Shown piece by piece: positions 24,249 to 31,951 of a stretch of DNA of 34,982 nt. The notes under the pieces are model-generated. The model was not told where the DNA came from. It saw only the letters and a list, made by a program, of their open reading frames with translations, and did no database searches. This stretch comes from Rhodococcus sp. (in: high G+C Gram-positive bacteria). GTDB lineage: Bacteria; Actinomycetota; Actinomycetes; Mycobacteriales; Mycobacteriaceae. The DNA lies in assembly GCA_012514505.1 (NCBI GenBank), contig JAAZAD010000507.1:1-34982 (forward strand), in the 5' to 3' direction. A program made the translations under genes and the position numbers. Positions within the stretch are counted from its first letter, which is position 1. The number at the start of each line of letters is the position of its first letter.

Positions 24249-25727
24249 TCAACTGGGTAGTTCGTTCAGGCTCGTGGTGCGCTCTTCGATCCACGAGCGC
24301 ATGGAGTCGATCTCCGTCTGCAACGCTTCGGCGGTAAGTCCGTCGGAGACCGGTACCGTCCCGGCGAGGGTGTCCAGAATTTCGAGTGCCCGCCCGCTTC
24401 CGTACATCTGCTCGAACAGGTCCCAATAGGCGTCCTCGTAGATTTGGGTGAATGCAGCAGATGCCAGGAATCGGGTTTCGAGGGGGTTGCCGACCTGTGG
24501 ACCGCCGCCATCCGGTGCGCCTCCACCGGGTCCCCCGCCGACCCCCATGGACACCGTGTCGTGGGGGCCTGCCGTGGTGTCACCTTGCATCGCCAAGTTC
24601 AGATCCCACGAGATGACCGACAGCTTCTGCGTTTCCAGGTCGAACCAGAGGTAGTAGTTCTGCCCGGGACCACCCATGTCGTCACCGTTGGTGAGCAGGT
24701 TCTGGGTGGCGGTGTACCGGGCGAACGATTCCACGTCGACCCAATCGGCCAGGTGCGCGGCGAATTCCTCGTCGTTCGCCGAGTCCATCCACTTCAGGAA
24801 GCTGATGATCGGTTGAAGGTTGCCGCTGTCCACGGCGTTGATCTGTTTGAACTGATCGGCGTAGGAAGACTGATCGCCGCCGACGTATTCGAATCGCGAG
24901 GACGCGTCCGCCTTGTAGAGGTAGCCGTCGGTGTCGAACAACGTGTTGGCATACGTGTCATCGGGATGTTCGAGTACCAGCCTCGTGGTGGTGGCGCTGT
25001 CGTTGACCGAATACACCGTGTACGCGTACCGCTGGGTGGGCTGGCCGGTGTCTGCAGTCAGCGAGAGCGCCATCGCTTCGTTGATCACCGGCGAGCCGGG
25101 ACGGACCGCGAGTTCGGTCATGCCCTGGTAGGCCCGGCCGCCGGCGTTCTCGTCGAAGCTGATGAGCAACGGAAGTGACGTCGGGTCGTCGGCGGAAGCC
25201 TGCGCCATCATCGGACCACCCATTCCCCGCGGACCTTGCGTGGGGTCGAACGCTTCGGGCGGCGCGAATCCTCCTGGCATGTCCAATCCCGGCGGTGGTG
25301 TCATGTCGGAGGGGTCGGTGCCTCGGACCCCCATGAGGGTGGAGTTGCCCTTCAGTCGTACGGACGCGTCTTCAACCCGTGTGCCGTCGATGACGACGTC
25401 GGCGGTCACCCACCTTTTGTTGCCGGTGTCTTGGAAGGTGGTGATCATGGTGTCGTACTCGACGTCGGTGATCTCGATCGACAATTCGTGCGTGATCGTG
25501 GCGTCGAACAGGTCCACCGTTCCGGTGATGTTGTCGGTGATCTCCGAGGAGATGATCGTGGCGTCGCCGGTGATGTACGGGTGTATTCTCGACGATCCGA
25601 ACACGGTTGCAAGGAGCATCACGAACACCACCAACACGACCGGCAGCTTCCAGTGCCGGCGCAGCGACGTGGGGATCCGGTGCCGCAGTCGGCGCCGCGG
25701 CGGTCGCCGTATGGACATGTCGCTCAT
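24249..25727 (-). CDS. CotH-family protein kinase-like membrane-anchored protein
   Basis: A 492-residue protein. A basic N-terminus leads into one membrane anchor (about 27-48, WKLPVVLVVFVMLLATVFGSS), so the rest should lie outside the cytoplasm. The CotH domain shows VRLKGNSTLMG, FDENAGGRAYQGMTELAVRP and the active-site segment YYLWFDLETQKLSVISWDLNLAMQ. A Gly/Pro/Met-rich insertion (for example APPEAFDPTQGPRGMGGPMM) is present. CotH proteins are atypical kinases of the secretory and spore-coat type. The start overlaps the DUF4956 stop by 1 bp (TGATG). It is the last gene of the VTC-DUF4956-CotH operon. Its substrate is unknown. Confidence 0.88.
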   Translation of the reverse strand: MSDMSIRRPPRRRLRHRIPTSLRRHWKLPVVLVVFVMLLATVFGSSRIHPYITGDATIISSEITDNITGTVDLFDATITHELSIEITDVEYDTMITTFQDTGNKRWVTADVVIDGTRVEDASVRLKGNSTLMGVRGTDPSDMTPPPGLDMPGGFAPPEAFDPTQGPRGMGGPMMAQASADDPTSLPLLISFDENAGGRAYQGMTELAVRPGSPVINEAMALSLTADTGQPTQRYAYTVYSVNDSATTTRLVLEHPDDTYANTLFDTDGYLYKADASSRFEYVGGDQSSYADQFKQINAVDSGNLQPIISFLKWMDSANDEEFAAHLADWVDVESFARYTATQNLLTNGDDMGGPGQNYYLWFDLETQKLSVISWDLNLAMQGDTTAGPHDTVSMGVGGGPGGGAPDGGGPQVGNPLETRFLASAAFTQIYEDAYWDLFEQMYGSGRALEILDTLAGTVPVSDGLTAEALQTEIDSMRSWIEERTTSLNELPS

Positions 25728-26404
25728 CAGATGTCGGTCTGGTCGTATCCGGTCAGGACGGTGACGCGCTGGCCGGTGTTGACCCCACTCAAGGCCGAGA
25801 TCAATTCGTTCGGCTTCTTGCCCTTCTTCAACTGCGCCGTGTAGTACAGCTCGGTCAGGGCGCCGGACCGGACCGCTTCGGTGGAGACCAGTTCGAAGTC
25901 GGTGCAGTACTGGATCAGCACGTCCTCGACGATCGACGTGAACTCCGGCTCCGGCGGGACCTGAACCTTGACGACCTGGCGCTGCACGTCGAGTTTGAAC
26001 CAGTTGAACTTGTTCATCAGCACCAGCACCAAGCAGATCGCGATGGTGGCGGCGATCGCCAGCACATAGAACCGGGTGCCCGTGGTCATACCGATGGCCA
26101 TCACCAGGAAGATGAAGCCGACGTCGCGAGTTTCCTTGATGGCGTTGCGGAATCGCACCACTGACAGCGCACCTACTAGTGCGAACGCGCGAGCGATGTT
26201 GGATCCCACCACCAGCATGATCAGGGCGATGACCATGCCCACCATGACGAGGGTCTGTACATAGGACTGGCTGTACGAGACGTTCTTGTGGGTGTAGCGG
26301 TAGACCCAGCCGATGATGGCCGAGAGCACGAACGACAGCGACAACGACACGATGATGTCGAATGTGGTGAATGTTCCGCTCAGATCTTGGAAGTCGAAAT
26401 TCAT
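25727..26404 (-). CDS. DUF4956 membrane protein
   Basis: A 225-residue protein with four membrane segments in the first ~135 residues (including FDIIVSLSLSFVLSAIIGWVY and LVMVGMVIALIMLVVGSNIA). The conserved FALVGALSVVRFRNAIKETRDVGFIFLVMAIGM block is characteristic of DUF4956, and a soluble C-terminal domain of about 90 residues follows. The function is unproven; the family is repeatedly found next to VTC-domain and CotH genes. It follows the VTC gene by 11 bp, with AGGA before the ATG, and overlaps cotH by 1 bp, so the three proteins are probably made together. Confidence 0.87.
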   Translation of the reverse strand: MNFDFQDLSGTFTTFDIIVSLSLSFVLSAIIGWVYRYTHKNVSYSQSYVQTLVMVGMVIALIMLVVGSNIARAFALVGALSVVRFRNAIKETRDVGFIFLVMAIGMTTGTRFYVLAIAATIAICLVLVLMNKFNWFKLDVQRQVVKVQVPPEPEFTSIVEDVLIQYCTDFELVSTEAVRSGALTELYYTAQLKKGKKPNELISALSGVNTGQRVTVLTGYDQTDI

Positions 26405-26415
26405 GGAGATCCTGT

Positions 26416-27270
26416 TCAGGAGGCGTGGTCGTGGAGGGCGGGGACGGGCGCGTCGAATCCTTCGGAGAGAAGCAATTCGGGCGCTCCGATCCGGGAGTGT
26501 GGGGCAAGTCCGAATGCTTGGACCGACTGGCAGTACTTCGAGATGCGGATGACCGACATGCCGAGCCTGGCGGTCAGATCGGTCGCCCAGTAGGGCACCC
26601 GTTCGTTGGCCTTGAGTTCGACGATGGCCAATTTCGGCGGAACGATGAACCGGTTCTGTGCGCCCGAGGCGAAGTGGAAGTCGCGGTCACGTCCGTGCAC
26701 TTTGTGGTCGATCGTCACCCGCAACCCGAGGTCCGCGCCGCGGCCGACGAACGCTTCCCGCCGGTACCCGGTGGTCACGATCGGCCGCAGATCGAGATTG
26801 CCGACCAAGGTGGAGACTTCGTTCACGAATGGGCGCTGAGAGGGGTGGCAATCGATTTCTTCGCGTCCGTTGACCCAGCCTCGGGCGAGACCGTAAGGCA
26901 TTGCGGTGCGCCGCTTTTGGGTCACGCGGTTGACACGCTGCTTGATCTCGACCTGGACGGGTGTGTCGTCTGCGCACTTGTCGGGGTTGCCGTACAGGCG
27001 CAGCCGCAGCTTGCGCCGAAACTTCAGCCCTTCGATCTTCTCCCAGTAGAACCGCAAGTCGGCAGTGTCGTAGTACAGCGACGTCACCGGGTAACTCCCG
27101 TGCGGGGAGTGCGGGTCGGTGTCCATTCGGGCGGCGAGCTCGCGGCGGAGCTCGGGAACCTTCATCTCGTCGACGAAGTACTTGATCTCGTAGCGGTTGA
27201 AGGCGTGCAGCTTGCTCGCGGTCTGTTGATATCCGGTGGGCTCGGTGGGGACGTCTCCGGTCATCCACAC
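26416..27270 (-). CDS. VTC-domain polyphosphate polymerase-like protein
   Basis: A 284-residue protein consisting of one VTC tunnel domain (CYTH/TTM-like fold). Visible signature elements in order are NRYEIKYFVDE, SLYYDT, KLRLRLYG, VEIKQRVNR with QKRR, LRVTIDH, AIVELKANE and ISKYCQ. These provide the basic and acidic residues that line the tunnel and bind metal. In yeast VTC the domain polymerises phosphate from ATP into polyphosphate. There is no SPX or membrane domain here; the next gene, DUF4956, could provide the membrane part. GTG at 27270 or ATG at 27264 are possible starts. It diverges from a PhoP-like regulator gene across a 133-bp region with PhoP-box-like repeats. Confidence 0.87.
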   Translation of the reverse strand: MWMTGDVPTEPTGYQQTASKLHAFNRYEIKYFVDEMKVPELRRELAARMDTDPHSPHGSYPVTSLYYDTADLRFYWEKIEGLKFRRKLRLRLYGNPDKCADDTPVQVEIKQRVNRVTQKRRTAMPYGLARGWVNGREEIDCHPSQRPFVNEVSTLVGNLDLRPIVTTGYRREAFVGRGADLGLRVTIDHKVHGRDRDFHFASGAQNRFIVPPKLAIVELKANERVPYWATDLTARLGMSVIRISKYCQSVQAFGLAPHSRIGAPELLLSEGFDAPVPALHDHAS

Positions 27271-27308
27271 AGCACACCCCGGTCACCTCGAGGATTCATG
27301 GGGTCTTG

Positions 27309-27358
27309 CTGGCAATCAGCTGGGAATCGACCGGAACCTGTTGCCAGGAACTTCCCAG
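27309..27358. promoter_or_regulatory. Two mirrored PhoP-box-like direct repeats between the VTC operon and phoPR
   Basis: CTGGCAA-N4-CTGGGAA (27309-27326) is mirrored by TTGCCAG-N4-TTCCCAG (27341-27358), the whole being symmetric about 27333. Seven-base direct repeats with a 4-base spacer, of type CTGTGAA, are the known M. tuberculosis PhoP recognition geometry. The location, 46 bp before the regulator start and 39 bp before the VTC start, suggests that one response regulator controls both divergent operons. Confidence 0.6.
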
Positions 27359-27403
27359 ACAACCTCGAGGTGTTCGCCAGCTTCGCCTGAAAGAATCGGC
27401 AAC

Positions 27404-28111
27404 GTGAGCGACCGCATTCCCGAAGCCCGTGTACTGGTCGTCGACGACGAACCGAGCATCGTCGAGCTGCTGTCCGTGAGCTTGAAGTTCCAGGGCTTCG
27501 AGGTGGAGACCGCGGCCAACGGGGCCGAGGGGCTCGACCGGGCCCGACGATTCCAGCCCGACGCGGTGATTCTCGATGTGATGATGCCGGGGATGGACGG
27601 TATGGGCATGCTGCGGCGGCTACGTGCCGACGGCAGCGACGCCCCGGTGCTGTTCCTGACGGCGAAGGACTCGGTCGACGACAAGGTGGCGGGCCTGACC
27701 CTCGGCGCCGACGACTACGTCACCAAACCGTTCAGCCTCGAGGAGGTGATCGCTCGTCTACGGACGATCCTGCGGCGTGCCGGTAAGACGTCCGAGGCGG
27801 AGCGCAGCGCGCGTATCAGGTTCGCGGATGTCGAACTCGACGACGACACCCGAGAGGTGTTCAAGGCAGACCAGCCGATATACCTGTCGCCGACCGAGTT
27901 CACTTTGCTGCGGTATTTCATGGTCAACGCGGGGACGGTGCTGAGCAAACCCCGGATCCTCGAGCATGTGTGGAACTACGACTTCAACGGCGAGGTCGGT
28001 GTGGTCGAGTCCTACGTCTCCTATCTGCGACGCAAGATCGACACTGGCGACGTCCCTCTCATACACACTGTCCGCGGAGTCGGCTACGTGATGCGGAAGC
28101 CACGCACGTGA
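27404..28111 (+). CDS. phoP: PhoP-like OmpR-family response regulator
   Basis: A 235-residue protein. The receiver domain has acidic Asp14/Asp15, phosphoacceptor Asp58 (VILDVMMPGMDG), Thr86 and Lys108 (DYVTKPFSLEEV). A C-terminal winged helix follows (LSPTEFTLLRYFMVNAGTV...VVESYVSYLRRKID...VRGVGYVMRKPR). The match to mycobacterial PhoP as I recall it is very close along the whole length. GTG at 27404 is chosen because the receiver begins nine residues later; the frame is open upstream but without similarity. It overlaps the sensor gene by 4 bp (GTGA). In mycobacteria PhoP controls lipid, acid and phosphate-related genes; the regulon here is not known but probably includes the facing VTC operon. 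Confidence 0.9.
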   Translation: MSDRIPEARVLVVDDEPSIVELLSVSLKFQGFEVETAANGAEGLDRARRFQPDAVILDVMMPGMDGMGMLRRLRADGSDAPVLFLTAKDSVDDKVAGLTLGADDYVTKPFSLEEVIARLRTILRRAGKTSEAERSARIRFADVELDDDTREVFKADQPIYLSPTEFTLLRYFMVNAGTVLSKPRILEHVWNYDFNGEVGVVESYVSYLRRKIDTGDVPLIHTVRGVGYVMRKPRT

Positions 28112-29541
28112 TTCGCCTCCGTAGGCTGCCGCTGCGGTGGACGCTGGTTGCGGCCCTGCTGGTGTTGTCCGGTCTGGGGTTGCTCGCCTCCGGTGTCGCG
28201 GTCACCTCTGCGCTGCAGAATTCTCTGCTCACTCGCATCGACGGAGACCTTGGCACCGCGGCACAAACGTGGGCGCGTCCCAGGGGGCTGCCGCCGCCAC
28301 CGCCACCGGCCGCTCCGAGTTCGCAGCGGCCGCCGAGCCCGTTCTACGTCCAGGTCACTGGCCCCGACGGTGAGGTTCGGTTGGTGGTCAACGACGAATC
28401 GGCCGCACCCGAGGTACCGGCGGAACCGACAGACGGTCCGGTGACCGTCGGCTCCGTCGGCGGCGGCGACGTGCGCTGGCGTGTGGTGAGAACCGAAGGC
28501 CCCGACGGGGTCGTCACCACTGTCGGAATGAGTTTGTCCGAAGTGGAGGAGACCGTCCGCCGGCTCGTGGTGCTGCAGACGACTATCGGTGCGGTCGTTC
28601 TTCTTGCTCTCGCCGCGGCGGGCGGGTTCGTGGTGCGCCGGAGCCTGAGGCCGCTGCGCGAGGTGGAACGGACTGCCGTCGCCATCGCTGGTGGCGATCT
28701 CCACGAACGCGTGCCCGAACGAGATCCGCGGACCGAAATCGGCCGGCTGTCGGTGGCATTGAACGGGATGCTCAGCCAGATCCAGGCGGCCTTCGCGGCG
28801 ACAGCGCAGTCGGAGGAATCGGCGCGCCGTTCGGAGGAGAAGATGCGCCGGTTCGTCGCCGACGCCAGCCACGAACTGCGCACTCCGCTCACCACCATCC
28901 GCGGATTCGCCGAGCTGTACCGGCAGGGCGCGAGCACCGATACCGACCGGCTCATGGACCGCATCGAGCGGGAGGCCCGGCGGATGGGGTTGCTCGTCGA
29001 AGACTTGTTGATGCTCGCGCGGCTCGATGCGCAACGGCCCTTGGAGCGGGTCCCGGTGGATCTGCTCGCGGTGGCCGCCGACGCGGTGCACGGGGCTCGG
29101 GCGGTCGAACCGGACCGCACCATCGAACTCGAGGTGATCGACGGCCCCGGCACCCCAGAGGTTCTCGGCGACGACGCACGGTTGCGGCAGGTGCTCGGCA
29201 ACCTGGTCACGAACGCCCTCACCCACACGCCGCCGGACACTCGTGTGACGGTACGAGTCGGCACCACCGAGGATGACGTAGTGCTCGAAGTCGTCGACAC
29301 AGGCGACGGACTGGGGGCCGAGGAACAGGAGCGGGTGTTCGAACGCTTCTACCGGGCGGACGCTTCGCGCACCCGGGCATCGGGTGGCAGCGGATTGGGC
29401 CTGTCGATCGTCGCGGCGTTGGTGGCCGCGCACGGTGGCCGCGTCGAGGTGGACTCGACGAAAGGGGTGGGCTCCACCTTCCGCGTCCACCTCCCACCCC
29501 GGCCAATGTCGCACACGTTCAGCCCAGGTGAACCGGTGTGA
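28108..29541 (+). CDS. phoR: PhoR-like sensor histidine kinase
   Basis: A 477-residue membrane kinase. TM1 spans about 12-34, and an extracytoplasmic sensor region of about 120 residues carries a proline run (PPPPPP at 62-67). TM2 spans about 154-176, with HAMP about 177-229. The H-box is DASHELRTPLT with phosphorylated His255, followed by N-box NLVTNALTHTP, G1 DTGDGLG and G2 GSGLGLSIV. The GTG start overlaps the stop of the response regulator gene, so they form a cognate pair. The 3' end is 18 bp from the convergent sortase-like gene. The signal sensed is unknown; by homology to PhoR, acid or envelope conditions are candidates. Confidence 0.92.
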   Translation: MIRLRRLPLRWTLVAALLVLSGLGLLASGVAVTSALQNSLLTRIDGDLGTAAQTWARPRGLPPPPPPAAPSSQRPPSPFYVQVTGPDGEVRLVVNDESAAPEVPAEPTDGPVTVGSVGGGDVRWRVVRTEGPDGVVTTVGMSLSEVEETVRRLVVLQTTIGAVVLLALAAAGGFVVRRSLRPLREVERTAVAIAGGDLHERVPERDPRTEIGRLSVALNGMLSQIQAAFAATAQSEESARRSEEKMRRFVADASHELRTPLTTIRGFAELYRQGASTDTDRLMDRIEREARRMGLLVEDLLMLARLDAQRPLERVPVDLLAVAADAVHGARAVEPDRTIELEVIDGPGTPEVLGDDARLRQVLGNLVTNALTHTPPDTRVTVRVGTTEDDVVLEVVDTGDGLGAEEQERVFERFYRADASRTRASGGSGLGLSIVAALVAAHGGRVEVDSTKGVGSTFRVHLPPRPMSHTFSPGEPV

Positions 29542-29559
29542 CATTCGTCGGGGAGCAGG

Positions 29560-30159
29560 TCAGGCGGGCGCCGGTGTCGCCCAGGCGATGATGTTGTCCG
29601 CGTATCCCAATGGTGCGCCCACGAACTCGCCACCGCAGGTGATGAGTGCCAACAGTTCTGGACCTTGGAGGCGATTGAGCCGCTCGGTCGGTAGTTTTCC
29701 GGACGCCTTGTCGTAGTGCTCGACTGCCTGCACCACATACCTGGCCTCGGCGTCGTCGGCCGAGCTGAGGGTGACCACGTTGCCCATCTGTAGGCCGATG
29801 AACTTCTTCGCGAACCCGACCTGACCGTTGCCGTTGATGTGGCCGGTCATCACGATCGTGCCGCCCACCCTGTCACCTGGCATGTCGGACGCCTCCCACC
29901 AGCCGATGCGGTCGAGCCGTTCCGGGGGCAGCAGCACGCCGTCCTTGTTGGTCGCGATCGTGACGATCGTTGCGGAGTCCGCGCCGGGCAGCGTGATGGT
30001 CGTCGGAGCCCACTCAACCTGCAGCGGTTGTACAGGTTCAGCAGTCTCGGTGACGGGCATCTTCGTGGACGACGACGGGTCGGAGGGTTGCGAGTCAGCG
30101 CCGCACGCTCCGACGGCCAGTGCCGTCGCCGTAATCCCCACCGCGAGTGCGCGCTTCAC
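29560..30159 (-). CDS. Class F sortase-like lipoprotein
   Basis: A 199-residue exported protein: short signal, possible lipobox VGAC (Cys19), Ser/Thr/Pro-rich linker, then a sortase beta barrel. The catalytic His107 (IVMTGHINGNG) and Cys175 (LALITCGGEF) are in place. No arginine occurs anywhere after the cysteine (GYADNIIAWATPAPA), although sortases normally need one there. Class F sortases of actinobacteria are housekeeping-type transpeptidases or have unknown roles. It starts 12 bp after a secreted protein with a Ca-binding-type motif, so the two are likely co-transcribed and that protein may be its partner. No LPxTG-type signal was found in the window. Confidence 0.8.
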   Translation of the reverse strand: MKRALAVGITATALAVGACGADSQPSDPSSSTKMPVTETAEPVQPLQVEWAPTTITLPGADSATIVTIATNKDGVLLPPERLDRIGWWEASDMPGDRVGGTIVMTGHINGNGQVGFAKKFIGLQMGNVVTLSSADDAEARYVVQAVEHYDKASGKLPTERLNRLQGPELLALITCGGEFVGAPLGYADNIIAWATPAPA

Positions 30160-30171
30160 GGCCCGAGTCCC

Positions 30172-30987
30172 CTACACGTGCAGTGGACCGGACGGCACCG
30201 ACCTGAGCGGGGTGCGATCTGGGTTCGGGGGAACCGTCACGTCGATGTTGTTCTGTTGCACATTCACGTCAGGGGCATCTGAGGCCGGGGGTGGCGGTGT
30301 TGCCGGGATGGGCATCCCGGCATCGGTGGCCACGGTGAAACTGACTGGCACGCTCGTCGACTGCCCGCCCTTGCTGTTGCATTGCACGGTCACGGTGTAG
30401 TTGCCGTCGGGGAGCATCTCCTCGTAATAGGTGATCGACGCGCCGCCCGAGGTCCATTGCTCGGGAAGGAAGTTTCCGTCCCGCACCCCGGTCGGCCCGC
30501 AGGTCGAGATGATCTGTTTCGGATCGTTGGGATTGTGCACCACCAACTGCACCGCTGAACCGTTTCCGCCCACCTCGACGATCGGGCCCAGGAGCGGGGG
30601 CTCGCCGGGGAACTCGTCCACGCTGTCGGGAACACCGTCGCCATCGCTGTCGGTGGGAGGCGGTTCTGTGGGCGGGTTGTCCTCGCACACTGTCGCGTTG
30701 TTCACCGCCTCGGTGGCCGCGGTGTGTGCGGCGTTGGCGTCGGCGATCGCGGCCTGTTCTTCGGCTGTGACCTCGGCTCCGCCTGGAGATTCCGGCGTCC
30801 GTGCGTCCGTCTTCACCTGTTGCGCTTGGTCGGCTGCCGCGCTGCGATCAGCGGTGAGTTGATCGTATTCGGCCTGCGTCAAGCATCCCCCTTGTGGCGC
30901 CCCACTTGCCACGCCGCCGCCCACCAAGGCGCCTCCGGCAAGGACGACCGCCGCCACCAATCTCCCGCTTCTCCGCTGGATGTTCAT
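30172..30987 (-). CDS. Secreted protein with thrombospondin-type-3-like calcium motif
   Basis: A 271-residue protein with a signal peptide ending near ASGA (residue 30). A helical Ala/Gln-rich segment (about 35-100) bounded by two cysteines comes next, then a DSDGDGVPDSVDEFPG repeat of the Ca-binding thrombospondin type 3 kind. A beta-sandwich-like domain with two cysteines (STCGPTG and VQCNSKGG) and a Pro/Asn-rich C-terminal tail complete it. There is no membrane anchor or sorting motif. The ATG at 30987 has AGGA 7 nt upstream; further upstream frame is not supported. It lies 12 bp before the sortase-like gene. No named family is recognised for the full protein; cell-surface or matrix function is inference. 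Confidence 0.75.
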   Translation of the reverse strand: MNIQRRSGRLVAAVVLAGGALVGGGVASGAPQGGCLTQAEYDQLTADRSAAADQAQQVKTDARTPESPGGAEVTAEEQAAIADANAAHTAATEAVNNATVCEDNPPTEPPPTDSDGDGVPDSVDEFPGEPPLLGPIVEVGGNGSAVQLVVHNPNDPKQIISTCGPTGVRDGNFLPEQWTSGGASITYYEEMLPDGNYTVTVQCNSKGGQSTSVPVSFTVATDAGMPIPATPPPPASDAPDVNVQQNNIDVTVPPNPDRTPLRSVPSGPLHV

Positions 30988-31113
30988 GATGTGTTCCTGC
31001 CCTTCTTGGAACGGGGCAGCGGTCGTGCCTGTCAGCGGCACGAACTCCGCTGTTACGTGGTTAATCGTTCGATTTCGTGACCCTGTTACCAGCATCTTCG
31101 AGAATGTTCGGAC

Positions 31114-31143
31114 TTGACCTTCGAGTCGACTCGAAGGTTTACC
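31114..31143 (+). promoter_or_regulatory. MerR-type promoter/operator
   Basis: TTGACC (31114-31119) and TTTACC (31138-31143) are separated by about 18-19 bp, which are filled by a perfect 22-bp palindrome at 31117-31138 with arms ACCTTCGAGTC/GACTCGAAGGT. An overlong spacer carrying a palindrome is the standard layout of promoters activated by MerR proteins. It lies 8 bp upstream of the merR ATG, so the gene is self-regulated, probably from a leaderless or short-leader message. Confidence 0.8.
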
Positions 31144-31151
31144 GTCGTGTC

Positions 31152-31922
31152 ATGAGTACTTATCGGATCTCGAAACTGGCGGAGGTCTCCGGTATTCCGG
31201 CGACCACCTTGCGGTTCTACGAGACGGCCGGGCTGCTCTCGGCCGAGCGGACCGCGTCGGGTTACCGGGTCTACGGCGACGAGGCCGTGGAGCGGTTGGC
31301 GTTCATCGCCTCGGCAAAGCACCTCGGATTGCCCCTCAACGAGATCCGGGAGCTGCTCGGGGTCTGGGAGCAGGGAGTCTGTGCCGCAGTGCGGCAGCGG
31401 ATGCTTCCGATGGTCACCGAACGGATGACCGACGCGGACAACAGGATCGCGGAACTGACAGCCTTCTCGGCGCGCCTCGCCGGGTTCCGCAACGAGCTGG
31501 CCGAACCCGCCCCTTCCGGCGCTTGCGGGCCGGACTGCGGCTGCGTCACGTCCCACACCCCGGCACCCGTCCCACTGCCACTGGAACGCGTCCGGTCCGA
31601 GTCATCGCCGGATCGACAAGCATGGCGGGACGCACCCGTGGCCTGCACCCTCGGCGGCGACGAGTACGACGAACGAGCACAGCGGGCCGTGCCAAGTGGC
31701 GATACCGGCGAGTACCCGTTGATACCGGAATCTCGATCGTCGTTGCACCGTCCACGTATTCATCTTGCCTGGCGGCTTGCTCCCGACTTGAAGTCGAGTC
31801 CGTTCTTGGCGGCTGGGGCGCCTTGGGAGCTTCGGCCTTGGTGGTCGACTGCCCGGCCAGCGGTGAGTCATCGTGCAGCTTTCACCTCGGTGCAATACGT
31901 CATCAGATACAATTACGTGTAG
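31152..31922 (+). CDS. MerR-family metal-type regulator with abnormal C-terminus
   Basis: The first ~125 residues are a normal MerR protein: the winged HTH YRISKLAEVSGIPATTLRFYETAGLL, then a dimerisation helix, followed by a Cys-rich CGPDCGCVTSH and VACTLGGDEYDERAQ as in a known actinobacterial subgroup. After about residue 178 (near position 31685) the translation loses family resemblance. It runs through a relic of the Fe-S reductase tail (31764-31842) read antisense and stops at 31922. In the +1 frame a segment CSFHLGAIRHQIQLRVDV (31889-31942) could be a displaced MerR C-terminus (weak). Frameshift and insertion damage are therefore likely. The DNA-binding half and operator are intact. No metal exporter or chaperone target lies next to it. 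Confidence 0.7.
   Translation: MSTYRISKLAEVSGIPATTLRFYETAGLLSAERTASGYRVYGDEAVERLAFIASAKHLGLPLNEIRELLGVWEQGVCAAVRQRMLPMVTERMTDADNRIAELTAFSARLAGFRNELAEPAPSGACGPDCGCVTSHTPAPVPLPLERVRSESSPDRQAWRDAPVACTLGGDEYDERAQRAVPSGDTGEYPLIPESRSSLHRPRIHLAWRLAPDLKSSPFLAAGAPWELRPWWSTARPAVSHRAAFTSVQYVIRYNYV
31764..31842 (-). pseudogene. Relic copy of the 3' end of the Rv0338c-like Fe-S reductase gene
   Basis: On the minus strand this reads as the terminal part of the gene at 33447-34982 (KAEAPKAP..AAKNGL.FKSGA.KPPGK). It corresponds to 33453-33483 for the final codons (CTTGCCTGGCGGCTTG shared exactly) and to 33642-33697 for the preceding part (GAGTCCGTTCTTGGCGGC shared exactly). It has two single-base deletions and lacks the last internal repeat and the stop codon. 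It has the same orientation as the intact gene, 1.7 kb away, with the AbiE operon between them. Confidence 0.8.
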
Positions 31923-31928
31923 ACGTAT
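31895..31928. promoter_or_regulatory. Candidate AbiEi operator/promoter
   Basis: ATACGTC (31895-31901) and GACGTAT (31922-31928) form a perfect inverted repeat, with a -10-like TACAAT (31908-31913) between the arms. It lies 23 bp before the AbiEi start in an AT-richer patch. AbiEi antitoxins are known to repress their own promoter through inverted repeats. Confidence 0.5.
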
Positions 31929-31951
31929 CGTTCCAAACCGAGGTGGTGACG

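Noticed and set aside
31523-31951. Upstream extension of the AbiEi frame
   Set aside because: It crosses the MerR gene and the reductase relic and contains no AbiEi sequence before residue EQVGLSRSAL.
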